Origin: Pseudomonadota bacterium | Lineage (GTDB): Bacteria > Pseudomonadota > Alphaproteobacteria > Rhizobiales > Phreatobacteraceae | Length of the DNA stretch: 64,000 bases | NCBI GenBank assembly: GCA_020161695.1 | Contig: JAIUOO010000021.1 | Coordinates: 35,369-99,368 of the forward strand | Reading direction: 5' to 3' | Shown: positions 51,222 through 60,086 of the stretch, piece after piece | Layout: each line of letters begins with the position of its first letter | Numbering within the stretch: position 1 is the stretch's first letter | Translations under genes and position numbers: made by a program | The notes under the pieces: model-generated | Told to the model about the DNA's origin: nothing | Database searches by the model: none | What the model saw: the letters and a program-made list of their open reading frames with translations, nothing else

Positions 51222-51653
51222 CTAGTCCTTGAGGTCGTCCGGCACCTTGCCGCCGTTCTCCGCGAGCTTCCTCATCACCTGCTTGATCAGCCAGACGTTC
51301 ATGGTCGCGCTGTCATTGGTGTCGCCGGCATAGCCGAGCTCCTTGGCGAGATCCTTGCGGGCGGCGAGGCTGGAATCGAGATCGAGAAGCTTCAGGAGAT
51401 CGACGATCGATGTCTTCCAGTTGAGCTTCTGGCCGGCCCTGGCGGCCTTTTCGGTCAGGATGGCGACGACATCGACCGGCGCGGCGGCAGGGGCCGTTGC
51501 AGCCGGCGTCGCGGAGGGTGCGGCGGGCGCAGGTGCCGCGGCCGGAGCCGGGGCATTCTGGGCGGTCGTGGTCGCGGCCGGCGGCGCTGGCTGCTCCGCG
51601 GCCTGGGCGCGGCCCGGCAGGATCTTGTTCAGGATCGACGAGAAGATGCTCAT
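51222..51653 (-). CDS. DUF3597-domain protein
   Basis: 143 residues. A short N-terminus (MSIFSSILNKILPG) and a long Ala/Pro linker precede the C-terminal domain of about 80 residues: VDVVAILTEKAARAGQKLNW, SIVDLLKLLDLDSSL, ARKDLAKELGY and MNVWLIKQVMRKLAENGG. This C-terminal block is DUF3597, which is related in outline to peptidoglycan-associated small domains; function unknown. It lies 91 bases upstream of the Gly-rich gene and may be co-transcribed. Confidence 0.85.
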   Translation of the reverse strand: MSIFSSILNKILPGRAQAAEQPAPPAATTTAQNAPAPAAAPAPAAPSATPAATAPAAAPVDVVAILTEKAARAGQKLNWKTSIVDLLKLLDLDSSLAARKDLAKELGYAGDTNDSATMNVWLIKQVMRKLAENGGKVPDDLKD

Positions 51654-51799
51654 ATGCGCCTCCTTTGTGGCGAAGGCAGCCTGACGTCAGCCCGATGACT
51701 TGGCAATGAACGGGTGGTGATGACGCCGTTCAGCAACCACCGCGATTCCGCAGGGCCCGTTCCGGATCGGTCGAGCGGGCGCGGCAGGCCCGCGCGAGG

Positions 51800-52708
51800 T
51801 CAGTTGTTGACCGAGGGGCTGCCGCTCGTCGCGCCCCGGTGCAGGCGCTGTTCGCGCAGGAAGATGAACAGGCCGGCGGCGATGATGATCGCGGCCCCGA
51901 TCAGCGTGTGGCTTTCGCTTACCTCGCCGAACACGAGGTAGCCGAAAAGCACGCCCCAGATGATCAGCGAGTACTGGTAGGGCACGACCACGGATGCCGG
52001 AGCCAGCTGCAGCGAGATATTGACGCACCAGTTGCCGGCGAGCGAACCGATGGCGAGGATGCCGATCAGCACGATGTCGAGGGTGCCGAGTGGCGCAAAG
52101 CCCTGATAGGCGGTCAATCCGATCCCGACGACGATGGCGCTGACAAGCTGCCAGCCCATCAGGACGCGGCCGTCGGTCGCCGCGAGCTTGCGCGTGAAGA
52201 CCATGACGAACGCATAGGCAATGCTGCCGGCGAGGGCGGCTATCGCCCCCCACGACAGGCTGTCCGTGCCCGGCTGGATGGCGATGATGACGCCGCAGAA
52301 GCCGATCCCGACGGCCAGCCACCTCCGCCAGCCGACCTGCTCGCCGAGCAGCCAGGGCGACAGTGCCGTCACATAGATCGGCCCGGCGAGATAGTAGGTC
52401 ATGACGCTCGCCAGGGGCAGGAAGATCAGCGCGACGAAGAACAGCGACGATTCGGTCGCCGACAGCATGCCGCGCACGATCTGCAGCCAGATCCGCTTTT
52501 GCGCCCGGACCGGGGCGAGGCCCGAGGGTGCCAGCGTCGAGCCGACGACCATCAGCCCCACCACGCCGCGCGCCAGCATCAGCTGGCCGACCGTTGCGGT
52601 CGCCAGCAGCCACTTGCCCAGCGCGTCATTGGCCGCGAAGACGAAGAAGCCGATCAGCATCATGGCGATGCCGAGGAGATTGTTGGGTCTCTGGAACAGT
52701 GAGGACAA
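51800..52708 (-). CDS. EamA/DMT-family permease
   Basis: 302 residues from a TTG at 52708, giving the family opening SSLFQRPNNLLGIAMMLIGF. Ten helices in two EamA repeats; FFVFAANDALGKWLLATATV and SLFFVALIFLPLASVMTYYL are typical of drug/metabolite transporters of the RhaT/YdcZ-like type. The start is uncertain: an ATG at 52663 and one at 52780 are possible, none with a strong ribosome site. The substrate is unknown. Divergent from an SDR gene. Confidence 0.85.
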   Translation of the reverse strand: MSSLFQRPNNLLGIAMMLIGFFVFAANDALGKWLLATATVGQLMLARGVVGLMVVGSTLAPSGLAPVRAQKRIWLQIVRGMLSATESSLFFVALIFLPLASVMTYYLAGPIYVTALSPWLLGEQVGWRRWLAVGIGFCGVIIAIQPGTDSLSWGAIAALAGSIAYAFVMVFTRKLAATDGRVLMGWQLVSAIVVGIGLTAYQGFAPLGTLDIVLIGILAIGSLAGNWCVNISLQLAPASVVVPYQYSLIIWGVLFGYLVFGEVSESHTLIGAAIIIAAGLFIFLREQRLHRGATSGSPSVNN

Positions 52709-52946
52709 TCGGGGCTGCCGCGCTGGGGTGGGCCGGCCTGATCCCACAATGGGGCGGCTGCGTCCACCGCGTGGCGGCATCGCTCCATCGCGGGTATCGC
52801 AGGGCGGGGGGATGAGCGGGGGCGGCCACCCCGGGTCGTTGCGGCCGAGACCCCTGCGTCGGGCCGATCCGCGCAACCATCCTGACCGCGGCCATCCCGC
52901 CTGCTATGACCGCGCATCCGGCAGGTTCCGCCAAGGCGAGGTCATC

Positions 52947-53630
52947 GTGTCAGCCCTGAAGCAAGCTCTCATCATCGGCGCCTCGCGCGGCCTCGGTCGC
53001 GCCATGGCGGAGGCCCTCGCCGCGGGCGGCACGTCGGTCGTCGCGACGGTCCGCGATGCCTCACGGACGCCCTTTGCCGGAACGCAGGGGATCAGGACCC
53101 TGCCGCTGGACGTGAACGATCCACAGGGCGGCGAGCAACTGGTCGGCGCGCTCGCCGGCGCGCGCTTCGACCTCGTCCTGGTCAATGCGGGCATCAAGGG
53201 GCCCGATCACCAGGATGCCGGCAAGGCGGGCGCGGCCGAGATCGCGGATCTGTTCCTGACCAATGCGATATCGCCGATCCGGCTGGCGCGCGGCCTGCTG
53301 CCGCTGGTCAGGCGCGGCGGCGTGCTGGCCTTCATGTCATCGCGGATGGGCAGCGTCGCGCTGAACGATACCGGCAGCAGCGAGCTCTACCGCGCCAGCA
53401 AGGCGGCGCTCAATTCGCTAGGCCGGTCCTTCGCCGTGCGGGACGCGCTCCCCGTCGGAGTCGGCGTCCTGATGCTGCATCCCGGCTGGGTGCAGACCGA
53501 CATGGGCGGTGCCAGCGCCCCGCTCACGATCCCCGAGAGCGTCAGTGGGATGACGCGGGTGCTGGAGGCGTCGCTCGACGATCCGGCGCACCGCTTCCTC
53601 GACTATCAGGGCGAGACGCTGGCCTGGTGA
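52947..53630 (+). CDS. Short-chain dehydrogenase/reductase
   Basis: 227 residues from a GTG at 52947 after a GCGAGG site. It has ALIIGASRGLGRAMAEAL (cofactor loop), LVLVNAGIKG and MSSRMGS, then the active-site YRASKAALNSLGRSF. It is a shorter, C-factor-like SDR. The substrate is unknown. The next gene, also an SDR, follows after 100 bases on the same strand. Confidence 0.88.
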   Translation: MSALKQALIIGASRGLGRAMAEALAAGGTSVVATVRDASRTPFAGTQGIRTLPLDVNDPQGGEQLVGALAGARFDLVLVNAGIKGPDHQDAGKAGAAEIADLFLTNAISPIRLARGLLPLVRRGGVLAFMSSRMGSVALNDTGSSELYRASKAALNSLGRSFAVRDALPVGVGVLMLHPGWVQTDMGGASAPLTIPESVSGMTRVLEASLDDPAHRFLDYQGETLAW

Positions 53631-53730
53631 GCCGGTCTTCGCCCGGGCTCGCTCCTTCTGGCGATGTTGACCGCCGGGAGCTTTGGGTGAGGATGCGGAC
53701 GGCGCCGGCAGGGCGCGGAGATGAGAGGTC

Positions 53731-54519
53731 GTGGTGTCCGCTGTTTCTTCGAAGGTCGCGCTCGTTACCGGTGCCGCGCAGGGCATCGGCCTTGCTGCGG
53801 CGACACGGTTCCTCGCCGATGGCTGGTCGGTCGCCATGCTCGACATCAAGGCGGAGACGCTGGATGGGGCCGTACGCGCGCTGAACCAGCCGGACAGGCT
53901 GCTGGCCCTGCCGCTCGATGTTTCGCGGCCGGACCATGCGGATCAGGCGATCGCCGCCGTCCGCGCGCGCTTCGGCCGGCTGGACGCGCTGGTGAACAAC
54001 GCCGGCATCGCCCATTTCGGCCCGTTGATGGAGACGCCGCTCGAGGCCTGGAACGAGATCATGGCGGTCAACCTCACGGGGCCGTTCATCATGACCAAGG
54101 CCGCCGTCCCGCTGATGCGCGAGACCGGCGGCGCCATCGTCAACATCACGTCCATTTCGTCGCTGCGCGCCTCGACGCTACGCGTCGCCTACGGCACGTC
54201 CAAGGCCGGGCTCGGCCACCTCACCAAGCAGATGGCGGTGGAACTCGCGAGCTACGGCATCCGGGTCAATGCCGTGGCGCCGGGCCCGGTCGATACCGCC
54301 ATGGCCAAGAAGGTCCATTCGCCGGAGATCCGGGCCGACTATCACGACACCATCCCGCTGAACCGCTACGGCCTGCCGGAAGAACTGGCCGACGCCATCG
54401 TCTATCTGTGCGGACCGGGGGCCAGCTACATCACGGGCCAGACGCTCGCCGTCGATGGCGGGTTCGAAGCCACCGGCATCGGCCTGCCGACGCTTCGCCG
54501 CGACCAGAAGAACGGCTGA
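53731..54519 (+). CDS. Short-chain dehydrogenase/reductase
   Basis: 262 residues from a GTG with a GAGAGG site. Classical SDR with TGAAQGIGLA, NNAGIAHFGP, SISSLRAST and YGTSKAGLGHLTKQ, plus the usual VNAVAPGPVDTAMAKK and GQTLAVDGGFE near the end. All catalytic residues are present. It lies convergent with a cupin gene. The substrate cannot be told. Confidence 0.9.
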   Translation: MVSAVSSKVALVTGAAQGIGLAAATRFLADGWSVAMLDIKAETLDGAVRALNQPDRLLALPLDVSRPDHADQAIAAVRARFGRLDALVNNAGIAHFGPLMETPLEAWNEIMAVNLTGPFIMTKAAVPLMRETGGAIVNITSISSLRASTLRVAYGTSKAGLGHLTKQMAVELASYGIRVNAVAPGPVDTAMAKKVHSPEIRADYHDTIPLNRYGLPEELADAIVYLCGPGASYITGQTLAVDGGFEATGIGLPTLRRDQKNG

Positions 54520-54552
54520 TCGCGACGAGGCCCGACGCGGGCGGCCCGAGCG

Positions 54553-54957
54553 TCAGCCGGCCGCGCCGCCATATTGCGCGTCGGTGACCGGTTCCATCCA
54601 GTCGACATGCTTGCCGTCGAGGGCCTCGTGAATGGCGACATGGGTCATCGCGGTCGACGGCCCGGCGCCATGCCAGTGCTTCTCCCCCGGCGGGATCCAG
54701 ACCACGTCGCCGGCGCGGATTTCTTGGATCGGGCCGCCCAGCGTCTGCGCCAGCCCGCTCCCCGCGATGACATAGAGCGTCTGGCCGAGCGGGTGGGTGT
54801 GCCAGTTGGTCCGGGCGCCGGGATCGAAGCGAACGACGGCGGAGCGCACGCGGGCCGGACCCGGCGCCTCGATGATGGGCTCCTGCCAGACATCGCCGGT
54901 GAACCAGTCGCTTGGAGGACGCCGGGACTTGATGGTGCCGCAGCGATGAATGTCCAT
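54553..54957 (-). CDS. Cupin-domain protein
   Basis: 134 residues from the ATG with an AGGGGAG site. The two cupin motifs are WHTHPLGQTLYVIAGSG and IPPGEKHWHGAGPSTAMTH, supplying His ligands for a metal. This group includes cupins next to carboxymuconolactone decarboxylase and (R)-mandelonitrile-lyase-like proteins. Function is not established. It ends 33 bases from the convergent SDR gene. Confidence 0.87.
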   Translation of the reverse strand: MDIHRCGTIKSRRPPSDWFTGDVWQEPIIEAPGPARVRSAVVRFDPGARTNWHTHPLGQTLYVIAGSGLAQTLGGPIQEIRAGDVVWIPPGEKHWHGAGPSTAMTHVAIHEALDGKHVDWMEPVTDAQYGGAAG

Positions 54958-55287
54958 TGGTGTCTCCCCTCGATTGTCGCGGCACAAACTACGCGCGACC
55001 TCCGCCGCGAGTCACGGGGCGGAACAGCAAGGGTGGAGATCGTTCGCGCCGTGTCGGCGCGATATCGCGGGTTCCGCGGTCTCCGCAATCAAGCTTGCGG
55101 CGCTCCGTCCCGAGGCCGTGGAACTGAGCCGATCGAGCCGTTCGCGGCTGCGCGAGAATCTAAAGCGGCCGCGGGCGAGGGTCGAAGGTGGGACGCCGCC
55201 GAATCCAGCCGTCAGGCGACCGTGCCCATGTGACAAAGCCGGCGTTGGCGGCCAACCGAATTGGCTGAAAACAAACGGAAAAACGCT

Positions 55288-55378
55288 TGGCGGAGACGGA
55301 GGGATTCGAACCCTCGATACCCTTTTGGGGTATGCTCATTTAGCAAACGAGTGCCTTCAGCCGCTCGGCCACGTCTCC
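55288..55378 (-). tRNA. tRNA-Ser (GCU)
   Basis: 91 bases with encoded CCA. Acceptor GGAGACG pairs with CGTCTCC, the anticodon loop gives GCT, and the long variable arm (ATACCCCAAAAGGGTAT) is typical of class II serine tRNA. The T arm is GAGGGTTCGAATCCCTC. Discriminator G. Confidence 0.97.
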
Positions 55379-55443
55379 GTTGCGAGCGCCTCTATGCCCG
55401 CGATTGCCGGGCTTGGCAAGGCGGCAGAGGCGAGGGGCCGCCC

Positions 55444-56397
55444 TCAAAGGTCGACCGTGTCCATCAACGGCTCGGCGACGGCGCCCTCCCGCACCTCCTC
55501 GTGCAGCCAGGCAACGAAATCGGCCACCTGCGGCTTCGCCTGTCCGGCCGATGAGCGCACGAGATAATAGCCATGCGGGCCGGCGACCTGCTTGTCGAAA
55601 GGGGCGACCAGCGAACCGGACCGGATCGCCTCGTTGATCAGGGGCGAGACGCCTAGCGCCACGCCCTGTCCGGCCATTGCTGCCTGGATGAGCTGATCGT
55701 AGCGGCTGAAATAGAGATGCCCCGCGGGCTTCAGATCCTCGATGCCCAGCACGGTCTGCCAGGTGCCCCAGTCGAACCAGGTCTTGCGCGCGCCGTGATA
55801 GTCGAGATGCAGCAGCGTGTGGTGAGCGAGATCCCGTGGCCGGCGCAGCGGCGTGACGTTGCTGGCGACCAGCGAGGGGTGGCAGACGGGCAGGATGTCC
55901 TCGTCGAACAGCCGCTCCGCTCCCGGCGCGACGCGCTCGGTCTTGGTGTAGCGGATGGCAAGGTCGATCATGCCGCGCTCGAGGTCGAGCAGCTTGTCGT
56001 TGGCGACGATATGCACGTCGATGTGCGGGTAGAGCCGGGTGAAGCGCTTCAGCCGCGGGATCAGCCAGAGCGAGGCGAAGCCGGTGACCGTCGTCACCGA
56101 GAGCTGGTTCTCCGCGCCCCGCGCGCGCATCTGGTTGATCGACGACTGGAGGCGGTCGAGCACATCCGCCGCGATGCGCTGGAACGCCTTGCCGTCGTCG
56201 GTCAGCGCCAGCGCGCGATGGCGGCGCTCGAACAGTTGCACGCCGAGATGCTCCTCCAGCGTCTTGATCTGCCGGCTGACGGCGGACTGGGTCAGGAACA
56301 GCTCCTCCGCAGCCTTGGTGAAGGAGAGCGTGCGGGCGGCTGCCTCGAAGCCCTGGACGAAGCCGAGCGGCGGCAGGTCGTAGCGGCGTTTTGACAT
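55444..56397 (-). CDS. LysR-family regulator, GcvA-like
   Basis: 317 residues. The N-terminal winged helix (FVQGFEAAARTLSFTKAAEEL, LTQSAVSRQIKTLEEHLG) and the effector domain with LPVCHPSLVASN fit the GcvA subgroup. It is divergent from a DUF2917 gene, a pairing seen in other proteobacteria, and the palindrome just upstream (56405-56419) is a candidate operator. The ligand is unknown. Confidence 0.92.
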   Translation of the reverse strand: MSKRRYDLPPLGFVQGFEAAARTLSFTKAAEELFLTQSAVSRQIKTLEEHLGVQLFERRHRALALTDDGKAFQRIAADVLDRLQSSINQMRARGAENQLSVTTVTGFASLWLIPRLKRFTRLYPHIDVHIVANDKLLDLERGMIDLAIRYTKTERVAPGAERLFDEDILPVCHPSLVASNVTPLRRPRDLAHHTLLHLDYHGARKTWFDWGTWQTVLGIEDLKPAGHLYFSRYDQLIQAAMAGQGVALGVSPLINEAIRSGSLVAPFDKQVAGPHGYYLVRSSAGQAKPQVADFVAWLHEEVREGAVAEPLMDTVDL

Positions 56398-56404
56398 TCT
56401 CTGA

Positions 56405-56419
56405 ACTCATGCAGTGAGT
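56405..56419. promoter_or_regulatory. Candidate operator of the LysR regulator
   Basis: ACTCA-TGCAG-TGAGT is a 5-bp inverted repeat with a 5-base centre, located eight bases upstream of the LysR start. The size and position fit autorepression, but the arms are short. Confidence 0.4.
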
Positions 56420-56556
56420 GAGAATTGATCGTTTGTGCGCTGCCACATATGCGCGCATCCTCCACTCATGTCGAGGTCGGCGCAGCTTCCTGCTGACAAA
56501 GAACCGGCCGTCACATTCGCGTCACTCATCCAAATCCCATTCCGGAGGAGGCCGTC

Positions 56557-56862
56557 ATGGTCTGTCTCGAAGCTGATGCACGCATTCATGTCCAGCGCGG
56601 CGGCCTCATCCGCCTCGGCGATGCGGAGGGCACCTCCGTTCGCTGCCTGTCGGGCGCTGTGTGGGTCACGCTGGAACGCGACGACCGCGACATCCTGCTC
56701 GAGCCGGGCCAGGAATTCGCCATCGACCGCGCGGGGCTGAGCCTCGTCTGCGCCATTGCCGGGCCGGCGGAAGTGACGCTCCGCGATCCACAGCGAACGG
56801 CCGGGACGCTGGCCTCCGGCGCAGGATTGGAAAACAACGCCACCACGCGGCGGGCGGCTTGA
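56557..56862 (+). CDS. DUF2917-domain protein
   Basis: 101 residues. The core RIHVQRGGLIRLGDAEGTSVR, then CLSGAVWVTLERDDRDILLE and EFAIDRAGLSLVCAIAGPAE, is a small beta-rich DUF2917 domain. Function unknown; it usually lies next to a GcvA-like LysR gene, as here. The GGAGGAGG site upstream is strong. A GNAT gene starts two bases after its stop. Confidence 0.88.
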   Translation: MVCLEADARIHVQRGGLIRLGDAEGTSVRCLSGAVWVTLERDDRDILLEPGQEFAIDRAGLSLVCAIAGPAEVTLRDPQRTAGTLASGAGLENNATTRRAA

Positions 56863-56864
56863 TC

Positions 56865-57443
56865 ATGGGCACCGCGGTCGTCCCCCATCCCTGCATGGCA
56901 AGTCCGGTCCGGCCTGACGGGCTGCGCATCGGCGCCGGTCTGATGCTCGACATCAGGCCGATGGTGGCGGCGGATTCGGAGGCGCTGCAGGCGCACGTGC
57001 GCGGGCTGTCGATGCGCTCGCGGCACAACCGCTATCTCGGCGGCGTCAACGAGCTCGCGCGGGCCGAGGTCGAGCGCCTGCTGGGCGGCGCGGGCGGAAC
57101 GGTGTTCCCGCTCGTCGCCGAACTGGTCGAATGCGGCCGGCGGACGATGGTCGGGGAAGCGGTCTATGCGATCGACCGAAGTGCCGGGACGGTCGAGTTC
57201 GCGCTCTCGGTGCGCGACGACTGGCAGGGCAGGGGCATCGGCGCCGCGCTACTTGGCGCCATCGCGGTTCGCGCCGGCAAGGCCGGTGCGGGGCTGCTGC
57301 ATGGCGAGACGCTGCGCGGCAACGACGCCATGCTGGCGCTTGCCGCAAAGGTCGGGGCCGTCGAGGCGCGCCATCGGGACGATCCGCGTCTCGTCCGCAT
57401 CGAGCGGCGGCTGGCGGCGGCCAGCGCCGCGCTTGCCGCCTGA
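56865..57443 (+). CDS. GNAT-family acetyltransferase
   Basis: 192 residues. LDIRPMVAADSEALQAHVRGLS, MRSRHNRYLGGVNEL, and the acetyl-CoA loop DDWQGRGIGAALLGAIA place it in GNAT. It sits in the DUF2917 operon, starting two bases after that stop. The substrate is unknown. An internal ATG at 56943 would remove 26 residues but leave the domain intact. Confidence 0.87.
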   Translation: MGTAVVPHPCMASPVRPDGLRIGAGLMLDIRPMVAADSEALQAHVRGLSMRSRHNRYLGGVNELARAEVERLLGGAGGTVFPLVAELVECGRRTMVGEAVYAIDRSAGTVEFALSVRDDWQGRGIGAALLGAIAVRAGKAGAGLLHGETLRGNDAMLALAAKVGAVEARHRDDPRLVRIERRLAAASAALAA

Positions 57444-57551
57444 ATCTGCACCGAGGACAGGACGAGCGCCCGGGAGCCATTCCGGGCGCGCATGCGCGCG
57501 CGGGCTGCCGCGCGCTGTCGCAGCCGGCGGAAAATGCCTGCCGGCAGCCTC

Positions 57552-57597
57552 TTGACGCCGGTCGGCGGCGGCCTTAAGACTTAACTCAATGGTTAAG
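57552..57597 (+). promoter_or_regulatory. Promoter and operator of the arsR unit; leaderless start
   Basis: TTGACG (57552-57557) and TAAGAC (57575-57580) are separated by 17 bases, so transcription should begin at about 57587-57589, on the ATG itself. CTTAAC-TCAATG-GTTAAG (57580-57597) is a perfect 6-bp inverted repeat centred on the start codon, as expected for an ArsR operator. No ribosome-binding site is seen ahead of the ATG. Confidence 0.75.
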
Positions 57598-58053
57598 TAT
57601 CAGAACGCCGAACTGGACCGGATATTCTCTGCGCTCGCCGACCCGACGCGGCGCGCGCTGCTGGCCCAGCTCGGCGACCACGAGGCGGTATCGGTGAGCG
57701 AGCTCGCAAGGCCCTTCGCCATGTCGCTTCCGGCGGTGATGAAACATCTCGACGTATTGTCGGATGCCGGGCTCGTCACACGGTCGAAGACCGGGCGCAC
57801 CGTCACCTGCCAATTGAACGCCGCGCCCATGGAGGAGGCGATGAACTGGCTCACCCGCTACCAGATCTTCTGGACACGCCAGCTCGACCGTCTCCAGGCC
57901 CTGCTCGAGGAGGATGCATGTCAGCCCAGTCGCAACCCGTCGCCGCCCGGCCTGTCGCTGGTGCCGGCGTCAGGCCCAGCCTCACCATCCGACGCTGGCT
58001 CAACGCATCGCCGGCCAAGGTCTACGCCGCGTGGACGGACCCCAAAAGACTAG
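57589..58053 (+). CDS. ArsR-family (SmtB/ArsR) regulator with extended C-terminus
   Basis: 154 residues. The winged helix is complete: NAELDRIFSALADPTRRALL, VSELARPFAMSLPAVMKHL, GLVTRSKTGRTVTC, and the AMNWLTRYQIFWTRQLDRL helix. This subgroup pairs with SRPBCC proteins and lacks the metal-binding cysteine set. The last 44 residues are low-complexity Pro/Ser/Arg and overlap the next gene by 136 bases. The protein has no ribosome site; a -10 sequence lies just before the ATG, so the mRNA is probably leaderless. Confidence 0.9.
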   Translation: MVKYQNAELDRIFSALADPTRRALLAQLGDHEAVSVSELARPFAMSLPAVMKHLDVLSDAGLVTRSKTGRTVTCQLNAAPMEEAMNWLTRYQIFWTRQLDRLQALLEEDACQPSRNPSPPGLSLVPASGPASPSDAGSTHRRPRSTPRGRTPKD

Positions 58054-58406
58054 CCCAGTGGTGGGGGCCCGGCGCGCCTGAGGACATGCGGGTGATCGAG
58101 CTCGACGTGCGTGTCGGCGGCGTCTTTCATGTCGGCTTCGAGTTCCAGGGCGAGCGGCACGACGTTCATGGCGAGTACCGCGAGGTCGTCGAGAACGAGA
58201 AGCTGGTCTTCTCCTGGTTCTGGAAGTCGACCGCCGAGCGCGTCTCGCAGGTCACCGTGAAGACGCGCCCCGATGGCGACGGCTGCATGCTGACGCTGAT
58301 CCACGAGCAGCTCCACGACGAGGCCGCGCGCCTCGGTCATACGCGCGGCTGGACCGCCTCGCTCAACAAGATGGAACGGCTTTTCGTCCGGGAGGATGCG
58401 CGATGA
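57918..58406 (+). CDS. SRPBCC (Aha1/START-like) domain protein
   Basis: 162 residues. RRWLNASPAKVYAAWTDPKRL, AQWWGPGAPEDM, and GVFHVGFEFQGERHDVHGEY match the AHSA1-type SRPBCC family paired with ArsR genes. The strong GAGGAGG site is seven bases upstream. It begins within the arsR coding region and shares 136 bases in another frame. It likely binds a hydrophobic ligand. The end overlaps the GST start by four bases. Confidence 0.92.
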   Translation: MSAQSQPVAARPVAGAGVRPSLTIRRWLNASPAKVYAAWTDPKRLAQWWGPGAPEDMRVIELDVRVGGVFHVGFEFQGERHDVHGEYREVVENEKLVFSWFWKSTAERVSQVTVKTRPDGDGCMLTLIHEQLHDEAARLGHTRGWTASLNKMERLFVREDAR

Positions 58407-59035
58407 TGAAGCTCTACTACGCCGAGACGATGATGCCGCGGAAAGTCTGCGCCGTGGCCAAGCTGCTGGATAGCCCGATCGACTATGCCTATGTCGACCT
58501 CGGCAAGGGCGAACACCGGACGCCGGCCTTCCGCGCGATGAACCCGGCCGGCAAGGTTCCTGTCCTCAAGGACGGCGATCTGACGCTGTTCGAGGCGGAT
58601 GCCATCGCCATGCACCTTGCGGTCAAGGCCGGCTCCGATCTCTGGCCCTCCGATCCGGCAAGGCAGGTCGAGGTGCAGCGCTGGCTGAGCTTCGCCGCCC
58701 ATGAGCTCAATCCGCAGACCGGCACGCTCTATTTCGAGCATGTCATCAAGTCGCATTTCGGCATGGGCCCGGTCGATGCCGATGCCGAGGCCGCTGCGAT
58801 CAAGGCGACGAAGCGCCACCTGTCCGTGCTGGATGGCCGGCTCGCGACGAGCCGCTGGCTGGCCGGCGACGGCCTGACCATCGCGGACATTGCGGCGGGC
58901 GTCACGCTGCCCTGGGCGCAGAAGGCCAATATTCCGCTGGCCGATTTCACCCACGTCCGCCGCTGGCACGACGACCTCAGTCGTCTGAAGGGCTGGCTCG
59001 ACCCCTGGCCGGAGCGCGCCGCCGCAGCCGCCTGA
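58403..59035 (+). CDS. Glutathione S-transferase-like protein
   Basis: 210 residues. The thioredoxin-like N-terminal domain (MKLYYAETMMPRKVCAVAKLL, NPAGKVPVL with the cis-Pro) and the helical C-terminal domain (ADIAAGVTLPW) fit the GST superfamily. Neighbouring arsR and SRPBCC genes and the four-base overlap indicate one operon for sensing and detoxifying an unidentified electrophile or hydrophobic compound. Confidence 0.9.
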   Translation: MMKLYYAETMMPRKVCAVAKLLDSPIDYAYVDLGKGEHRTPAFRAMNPAGKVPVLKDGDLTLFEADAIAMHLAVKAGSDLWPSDPARQVEVQRWLSFAAHELNPQTGTLYFEHVIKSHFGMGPVDADAEAAAIKATKRHLSVLDGRLATSRWLAGDGLTIADIAAGVTLPWAQKANIPLADFTHVRRWHDDLSRLKGWLDPWPERAAAAA

Positions 59036-59237
59036 GGCGGTCGGCCGGAAGCGGCCGCAACACCAGATCTGCCGAGGTCACGGGGCCAGGGATTGGCCCT
59101 CGCCGACCCTCCTCGCGTCGAACCTGGCGCGGGGAGGGCCCCCGGCTGCCATGCTGACGCCATGCACGACCAGAGACCTGCGCCGCCGCGTGGTGCGGGA
59201 GCGGTTTCGTCTTGTCCACGAACAGGGTGCGCGAACC

Positions 59238-60035
59238 ATGATGCTGAACCACAAGACGGCGCTGGTGTTCGGCGGCGGCGGCGCTATCGGAGGCGCGGCC
59301 GCGCGCGCCTTCGCGCGTGAGGGAGCCCGCGTCTTCCTCGCCGGAAGAACCGCGTCGAAGCTGGATGCGGTCGCAGGCGACATCCGGGCCGCCGGCGGCG
59401 CGGCGGATACGGCGGTGCTCGATGTCTTCGACGCGGACGCCGTGCATGCCCTCGTCGATGCGGTCGCGGCCGAGACAGGCGGCATCGACATCGCCATGGT
59501 CGCCGTCGGCTTCGTCCATGTGCAGGGCACGCCCTTCCTCGACCTGACGCTCGCGGATTTCGTCCACCCGGTCGATGCCTATCTGCGGGCGCTGTTCGTC
59601 ACGACGCAGGCGGTGGCGAGGCCGATGGCGAAGGCCGGCTCGGGCGTGATCCTGACGCTGTCGACGCCCGGCTCGCGCCTGACCTGGCCGGGCTTCCTCG
59701 GCTACGGCATCGCCTGCGCCGCCAAGGAGAGCTTTTCGCGGCGCCTCGCGGTGGAACTCGGCCCCCACAACATTCGCGTCGTCTGCCTGATGCCCAACGC
59801 GGTTCCGGAGGCGATCGCGCGCGGCTCCCACGCCCGCGAGGTCTTCGCCCCGCTCGCCGCCCGCGAGGGCCTGACGGTGGAGGAGATGCTGGCGCAGCCG
59901 CAGGACATGCCGGCCCTGCGCCGCTTTCCGACGCTCGAGGAGGTCGCCGAGGCCGCCGTCTTCGCCGCCTCGCCGCGAGGCGGCGCGATCACCGGCGCGG
60001 TGATGAACCTCTCCTGCGGACTCGTCACGGACTGA
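59238..60035 (+). CDS. SDR-fold protein lacking the catalytic Tyr motif
   Basis: 265 residues. The cofactor loop is GGGGAIGGAAARAF, close to the SDR pattern, and the helix ending GYGIACAAKESFSRRL corresponds to the active-site helix. However, the Tyr of YxxxK is replaced, the nearest Tyr being seven residues before the Lys, and the NNAG motif is VAVGFV. It may be an inactive or divergent SDR. Two adjacent ATG codons (59238, 59241) are possible starts. Confidence 0.82.
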   Translation: MMLNHKTALVFGGGGAIGGAAARAFAREGARVFLAGRTASKLDAVAGDIRAAGGAADTAVLDVFDADAVHALVDAVAAETGGIDIAMVAVGFVHVQGTPFLDLTLADFVHPVDAYLRALFVTTQAVARPMAKAGSGVILTLSTPGSRLTWPGFLGYGIACAAKESFSRRLAVELGPHNIRVVCLMPNAVPEAIARGSHAREVFAPLAAREGLTVEEMLAQPQDMPALRRFPTLEEVAEAAVFAASPRGGAITGAVMNLSCGLVTD

Positions 60036-60086
60036 CGCCCGCTACCAAGCCTGCGTGCCCGCCCGACCGAAGAGGAGGAACCCGCC

